Below are positions 55,424 through 60,000 of a DNA stretch of 60,000 nt, piece by piece. The translations under genes and the position numbers were made by a program. The stretch comes from Bolinopsis microptera (lineage: Eukaryota; Ctenophora; Tentaculata; Lobata; Bolinopsidae), in the NCBI RefSeq assembly GCF_026151205.1, contig NC_087077.1, forward strand, positions 7,743,983 to 7,803,982, read 5' to 3'. The number at the start of each line of letters is the position of its first letter. Position 1 is the stretch's first letter. The notes under the pieces are model-generated. The model did not search any database. It was not told where the DNA came from and was given only the letters and a program-made list of their open reading frames with translations.

Positions 55424-56085
55424 CATCTGTCAGCTTTTGATAGATGGTATAAGGGAATATTGGGAAATTTTGACAGAAATGCGAACTTTATAGACTTTGA
55501 AACTTCCGATGAGTTGGTTTGAGATATTTCTACCCATGCAAATAATATAAAGTATCCAAGATTTACCTAGCTACATCAGAACATTCTGTCAAATATTAAC
55601 TATGATTAAATTATGCTGCTTTAAAGGTTAGGCGTATTAACCGAAAAGTTTCAAGTGCAACTACATAAGTGGACGAATACTCAGATAAAATTGGAAACGT
55701 CAAAACCTAGACATCTGTTACATCTGGTAGTAAGGTGCACATTGACAAGCCTGCAAACCAACTTGTTCAACAACTCTCTACACACAAAGTTGTGAAAGTT
55801 GAGGAAACAGAGGAAATAAACAAAAGAACTCTATTTTATTTTAAATTGTATTTTCTTATTGGAATGCAAGCCAGTTGATGTTGACATCGAAGACATTTAA
55901 GATATAAGGAAGGCATTTAACAAGGAAAAATTGAAAAAATTGAAAACCTCTTTATATGGCCTAGCACATGATCTTAGTTTCAACCCAGATATATAATAAG
56001 GGTTTTAATTTTACAGATGACTAATTTTAAAAGTCAGTGATGGAACAACACATCAGTGTCTTCTCAACCAAATATGTTGCTATCT
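55424..56085. other. Non-coding, no feature seen
   Basis: AT-rich. 55440-55560 encodes short fragments on plus (RWYKGILGNFDRNANFIDFE, then ASTHANNIKYPRFT) resembling the AW-x-x-FD-x-x-P-x-x-x-x-F linker of CR1-type ORF2 (compare LINE B near 14860-14940). It is a possible very decayed LINE piece. Confidence 0.35.
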
Positions 56086-56099
56086 ATAAATGGAGTATA

Positions 56100-57380
56100 T
56101 AAATGGAGCCGCTAGAACATGAGATAAGACAAAAGCTTCTGCCAAAGATGCTGGGCAGGGAGATTTCAGACTTAGAGAGGGACGTGTTAAGTCTACCAAT
56201 AAGATTGGGAGGATTGGGCATTGGTAAACCCCACGAGGAATGCCAGTCTGAGTACACAGCTTCCAAGCTACTCACCACCGAGCTTACAAAGGCAATAGTG
56301 GACCAACAGGAAGTTTACACTGCATCCAGTAACCTCACCAAATCAGGGAAAGAAATGATAAAAAATTTGAAGAATTCCGAGCTCCAAGCCAAGTTTAACG
56401 CTATAGCTGAAAGATGTGGCACCTCCTCTAAGAGAGCACTACTAACAGCAAGAGAAAAGGGAGCGTCCAGTTGGCTTAACACATTGCCACTTCAGCAGTA
56501 TGGCTACACTCTGAACAAAGAGGAATTTCGAGACAGTGTCTGCTTACGCTACAGTTGGTGGATACCAAACACTCCCATCACCTGTGGATGTGGGAAAACA
56601 AGTGATCTTGACCACCTTCTCACCTGTAAGCTAGGGGGCTACGTGATAATGACCCACAACAACATCAGAGACACAATGGCAAATCTACTTCGTGAGGTAT
56701 GTCATGATGTAAAAGTTGAACCCCAGCTACAGAAGGTAAATGAGGGTGACTGCCTCAACCCCAAGACTATAACAGGTGACCAAGCTCGGCTTGATGTATC
56801 TGCTAGAGGAGTTTGGACTCCATTTGATAAGACCTTTCTTGACATAAGGGTTTCACACCCCAATTGCTTATCAAACAGGACAAAAACTCTTCAAGAAGTA
56901 TACGAAGAGAACGAGAACGAGAAGAAGGACGAGTACTTGGAGAGAGTGTTGAATGTGGAGAAGGCTACCTTCACCCCGGCTGTATTTCTCACATCTGGAG
57001 GAATGTCTAAAGAGTGTAAGCAGTTCGTCAACAGAGTAGCAGACCTCATTGCAAGAAAAAGGAAGGAAAGGTACTGCGATGTAGTAAGACACGTGAGAAC
57101 TAGGATAAGATTTGCAATGTTGAGAACAACTCTTATTGCTCTACGAGGGTACCGAGGAAAGAAGGTGGACACCAAACGTGAGATTCAGCTATCAGAAGTT
57201 TCATACAACCTCATCCCTGCCCCTATAATGGAGTAGATCATGTGTTTTGTTAAAATGTTTTTGAAAAAATTATTGGTAGCAATGAATTGTGCTCTGCCAA
57301 TTGCAACATTTAAAATTTGATTGTACTCTGCCAATTTCATCACTTGATTTAATTGAATGTATATATATACTGTTTGACAC
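56100..57380 (+). mobile_element. 5'-truncated LINE with restriction-like endonuclease, 14-bp TSD
   Basis: ATAAATGGAGTATA stands at 56086-56099 and again at 57381-57394, bracketing the 1.28-kb insert. It contains the C-terminal part of the ORF (56103-57236) and a 144-bp 3' UTR. There is no poly(A); the 3' end is TGTTTGACAC. Confidence 0.85.
56103..57236 (+). CDS. C-terminal fragment of RLE-type LINE protein (zinc knuckle and nuclease)
   Basis: 377 intact codons; a TAA lies directly before the ATG, so the start comes from the truncation point. The N-terminal part (RDVLSLPIRLGGLGI, then ASSWLNTLPLQQYGYTLN) is the region after the RT in LINEs with a restriction-like endonuclease. Then comes a knuckle C-G-C-x7-H-x4-C (CGCGKTSDLDHLLTC, about 160-174), as in R2-group proteins. 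A PD-(D/E)xK-like core follows (ARLDVSARGVW, then FLDIRVSHP, about 230-260). No RT palm remains. The whole frame is free of stops, so the insertion is probably fairly recent. The clade cannot be fixed without the RT. Confidence 0.75.
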   Translation: MEPLEHEIRQKLLPKMLGREISDLERDVLSLPIRLGGLGIGKPHEECQSEYTASKLLTTELTKAIVDQQEVYTASSNLTKSGKEMIKNLKNSELQAKFNAIAERCGTSSKRALLTAREKGASSWLNTLPLQQYGYTLNKEEFRDSVCLRYSWWIPNTPITCGCGKTSDLDHLLTCKLGGYVIMTHNNIRDTMANLLREVCHDVKVEPQLQKVNEGDCLNPKTITGDQARLDVSARGVWTPFDKTFLDIRVSHPNCLSNRTKTLQEVYEENENEKKDEYLERVLNVEKATFTPAVFLTSGGMSKECKQFVNRVADLIARKRKERYCDVVRHVRTRIRFAMLRTTLIALRGYRGKKVDTKREIQLSEVSYNLIPAPIME

Positions 57381-57394
57381 ATAAATGGAGTATA

Positions 57395-57771
57395 ACGTTG
57401 AGAATCATAATAAACTGTGATTCTGGAATGACTGTACTTTGGTGCTGCAAAGTATAAAACAAAGCTTTGTTTCAATTTTGTAAAACTGCAAGCGCGGTTA
57501 CAGCAAAATCGTGCAAACAGGTCAACTAAAGAATATTAAGTTGGTGAGCTACAATATGAAGGTATAAAAATCGCAGCTGGGATAATATAATTAAGAATGA
57601 CAAAAATATGTAATTTTGAGAATTGACGTGCGCGCAGCAAATGTTGCAAAAAACGCGGCCTAATAAAGTAAAAATTGTAGATTGATGTACTATTGGGGCG
57701 CGCATGCAATAAAGCTTTTCAATGAGCTGCGAAGGGTTGAAATTTGACAAATTGAAAAATTCAAATTTTTG
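57395..57771. other. Non-coding, no feature seen
   Basis: AT-rich with scattered GCGCGC pieces (about 57629-57720) that may be degraded MITE parts. Confidence 0.4.
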
Positions 57772-57899
57772 TTGCGCGATGCGTTACTGTGCCGCGCCGC
57801 GCACTCAATGAGGCTTTTCACAGGCTTCTCTGGCTAGATCGGCAAAATGCGCTACTGTGCCGCGCCGAGCTGCCATGAATTGACATCGTCAATTGATAA
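57772..57899 (+). mobile_element. Repeat family 4, uninterrupted copy
   Basis: Two direct GCG-TACTGTGCCGCGCCG blocks and the end AATTGACATCGTCAATT. It corresponds to 18978-19180 without the nested MITE, and so confirms that insertion. Confidence 0.6.
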
Positions 57900-58290
57900 A
57901 ATTTCAGTAAAAAAAATTAAATGAGTATTTCTTTAAAAGTAAAAATGTGGGAAAAACAGTTTTTGGATTTAACTTTGACAATTGACAAATAATACTTGTC
58001 TAAATATATTTGGAGTAGCGCCCGCCGCTTATATAGTACTCAAAAGTACTATAGAAGCTACTAGGCAAGGGCGCTGGTTTATTCCACTTTATATAAACAA
58101 TGGATAACTAAAATATAGCAATGCAATGTGTGGTTGCGATAAACATTATTTGATGCGCAGCGTTACCAGGCTCGCCTTTTCCTATGCGCAGTGTTTTTCA
58201 TTACAAACAATGGAAAAAATGGTGCTGTCTTATAATATTAATAATATATAACCGTGACTTAAGTAAAAATACATAATTTTGTATTTTCAT

Positions 58291-58603
58291 TTAACGGGTG
58301 ATACTCTATCGTAAAATATTTGTACCAGGACAATCTTGTATCACGTTGTGACACCCACGGTCGTTTCACTTTATCGTTCTGACGATACAGGGGGAGCCGC
58401 GCACTTCGTGCGCGGCGGGTCATACAACGTATGACAAGGACAATTGACGAGTCCAACTCGGCGCGCGTCCTGGTAGGTTATAGACCTACAAATTTTCATC
58501 AGATATATATTTGTAGGTTTACAACCTACCAGTACGCGCGCCGAGTTGGACTCGTCGACAGTCCTGTATATGGAACAGATATTTTACGAGTATCACCCGT
58601 TAA
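58291..58603. mobile_element. TTAA fold-back element with nested MITE family 1
   Basis: TTAA-CGGGTGATACT at left, AGTATCACCCG-TTAA at right. The arms pair over about 110 bp (CGACGAGTCCAACTCGGCGC, GGTAGGTTATAGACCTACAA). The left arm is split by the MITE at 58336-58437. Removing it gives a nearly perfect palindrome about 200 bp long. Confidence 0.85.
58336..58437 (+). mobile_element. MITE family 1, 102 bp, nested, 8-bp TSD
   Basis: Flanks GGACAATC (58328-58335) and GGACAATT (58438-58445) match at 7 of 8. Both TTC-loop hairpins are present. Confidence 0.82.
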
Positions 58604-59039
58604 ATTTATATTTACATACCTGGTATTGTCAAACCAAGGTGTTCATGATTTGTATAAAACATAATCCCTTTTCCTGTAATATAATGTAACTGGTTACTCA
58701 TTACTTGTTACAATTGTGTTCAATGTTGTATCAGACAATGACTTAACTGACAATTTCTGTGAATATTCGTTAACAGATTGTTCAGGGTTTTGGAGTACGT
58801 CGTGACTTCATCGTTGTGTATTTTTTCATTTATTTCTATACTAGCCACATCGCTATGTTTGCCTGTATGAGACTGTTTGACCACTGTGGAATTTTTTTAA
58901 TCAGGACACTTATTTTACTTCAGAGTATTCCAACAGCCACATTGTTACACAAGTGCAACCAGCCGATTACAGGAAGCCGAAGGATTTGTTTTTAGCCAGT
59001 GCATGACGGTTAAGGTAGTGTGTACCATACTTTCTTTGC
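58604..59039. other. Non-coding, no feature seen
   Basis: AT-rich sequence; nothing recognised. Confidence 0.4.
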
Positions 59040-59253
59040 CTGAGACTTTGCTGCAATGTGCAGCTCCTCATTTAACCCTCACACCCTATTTCTCGAGTAT
59101 TCGGCTGAGTAGACCGGGGGCTGCATAGACCACTCAGGATCATTAGCTGAACGTCAACGACGCTCACCCCACGACCAGGCAGACAGTGGGATTTGAATCC
59201 GCAACCTCACGAATGCAAAGCTGGCATTCTAACCAACTGCGATACCTGGCCGT
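59040..59253 (-). mobile_element. tRNA-derived SINE
   Basis: On minus it starts GGCCAGGTATCGCAGTTGGT, a tRNA-like head with box A-like TATCGCAGTTGG and box B-like GGATTCAAATCC about 45 nt later. A GC-richer body continues to about 59040 (GTCTCAGGC). The box spacing fits a pol III internal promoter; a functional tRNA is unlikely because the stems do not all close. Confidence 0.7.
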
Positions 59254-60000
59254 TAAAATGATATAAATACATTGCATTTGTATAGGGGATAAGCTCTAAC
59301 CCTGTATATGAGCTATTTCGCTTCCAATTATGGCATTGGTGATTGTAGATTATAGGAGGTCTTACGAATGCAATATATATATTTATAGGGTTTTAAAAAA
59401 TTTATATATATATAGATCGCTATAGTATACGTTATACTCCACTGAATGGGTCTGAATTGAATAGGTCTGAATTGAAGGGCCCCCTTAGAAGACTGCATCG
59501 AAATTTTTTGGCCTTTTATTTTACTTTTACTTTTATTTAATATCAATCATAGTTTCTCAATCTCTGGACTTTGACATACTCGATTTGGGAGTGTGATCGA
59601 CCTGATGGAGTCCTTTGCTCACCACAGCCAGAGGGATGTGTTTAACTGGATACATAATTGATATATTGGCTTTAGATATATATATGATAAATAAGGTATT
59701 TATCAATTAGGTAATCAATGGTAAGTTAGCGGTTTTAAACTTTGCCTGCCATAAAAATAAGAGGATGGGTTACAGCATGTAAATCTGTATCGTGGTAAAA
59801 ATATGCCCTACAACCTCAGTATATTTCCCTTATTTGGACTGCAATCTTGCTGCCTGTACTTGGAAGGGATCCTTAAGCCGTAGTACATTACTCCAGTCTG
59901 CGCCGTACGTTTATGTAGGCGGGCGGCGCAGACTAGAGGAAATTACACTGTGTAAGCTCATCCAATGTAATGTAATATGTATGTATTACGGTTTTAGTAT
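59254..60000. other. Non-coding to the window edge
   Basis: No firm gene. AT dinucleotide runs occur near 59370-59415. A short inverted match CAGTCTGCGCCG / GCGGCGCAGACT lies at about 59894-59935. Confidence 0.4.

Noticed and set aside
59187-59253. Functional tRNA gene
   Set aside because: Box A and B spacing is right but stems do not close as a cloverleaf and a SINE body follows.
59592-59661. Possible last exon (VIDLMESFAHHSQRDVFNWIHN then stop)
   Set aside because: The frame looks coding-like and an AG precedes it, but no upstream exon, tract or family match could be found.
1-60000. CRISPR arrays, bacterial operons, riboswitches
   Set aside because: None seen; spliced genes and LINEs show eukaryotic nuclear DNA.

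Overview
This window looks like nuclear DNA of an AT-rich, intron-rich marine invertebrate. A non-bilaterian animal such as a cnidarian, perhaps a hydrozoan, is my best guess, at low to moderate confidence. The evidence is animal housekeeping genes cut into many short exons by small GT-AG introns, several non-LTR retrotransposon clades, a Penelope-like reverse transcriptase, a tRNA-derived SINE and dense clusters of MITEs (small non-autonomous DNA transposons).

Host genes, left to right: a partial SLC35E1-like nucleotide-sugar/triose-phosphate-type transporter on minus (exons between 2599 and 4234, 3' exons outside the window); NDUFA2, a complex I subunit (20783-21345, plus, 2 exons); a casein kinase 1 delta/epsilon gene (22614-28709, plus, 8 exons); a small secreted-protein ORF whose end is supplied by a MITE (33662-34036, plus); PRPF39, a U1 snRNP/splicing factor (39761-48172, plus, 16 exons, one GC-AG intron and a probable cassette exon); and the KDEL receptor (51720-54411, minus, 5 exons). 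I set exon borders by eye from splice consensus, reading frame and remembered family conservation.

The rest is mostly mobile DNA. From 8109 to 18110 lies one full-length LINE on minus (element A), flanked by an 11-bp target-site duplication (TSD). A second full-length LINE on plus (element B, 12873-17058) sits inside its ORF1 with a 5-bp duplication. MITE clusters, nested and with TSDs, occupy 7.2-7.9, 18.2-19.4, 34.0-35.8 and 57.8-58.6 kb. The first two were a single cluster before LINE A inserted. Other elements are two copies of a LINE 3' end (1-701 and 45891-46402, the latter in a PRPF39 intron), a decayed CR1-type RT (19440-19910), a Penelope-like RT without a visible GIY-YIG domain (36349-37896), a 5'-truncated LINE with a restriction-like endonuclease and a 14-bp TSD (56100-57380), and a SINE (59040-59253).

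The observation I find most interesting links host genes and LINEs. Both LINEs begin with the same 40-nt sequence (it ends TTTGAG) although their proteins belong to different clades. In element B it lies 7 nt before the ORF1 ATG. All six host start codons lie 1-13 nt downstream of an AG that looks like a 3' splice acceptor. Together this suggests spliced-leader trans-splicing, with the 40-mer as a candidate leader captured at LINE 5' ends. Alternative explanations are given in the findings.
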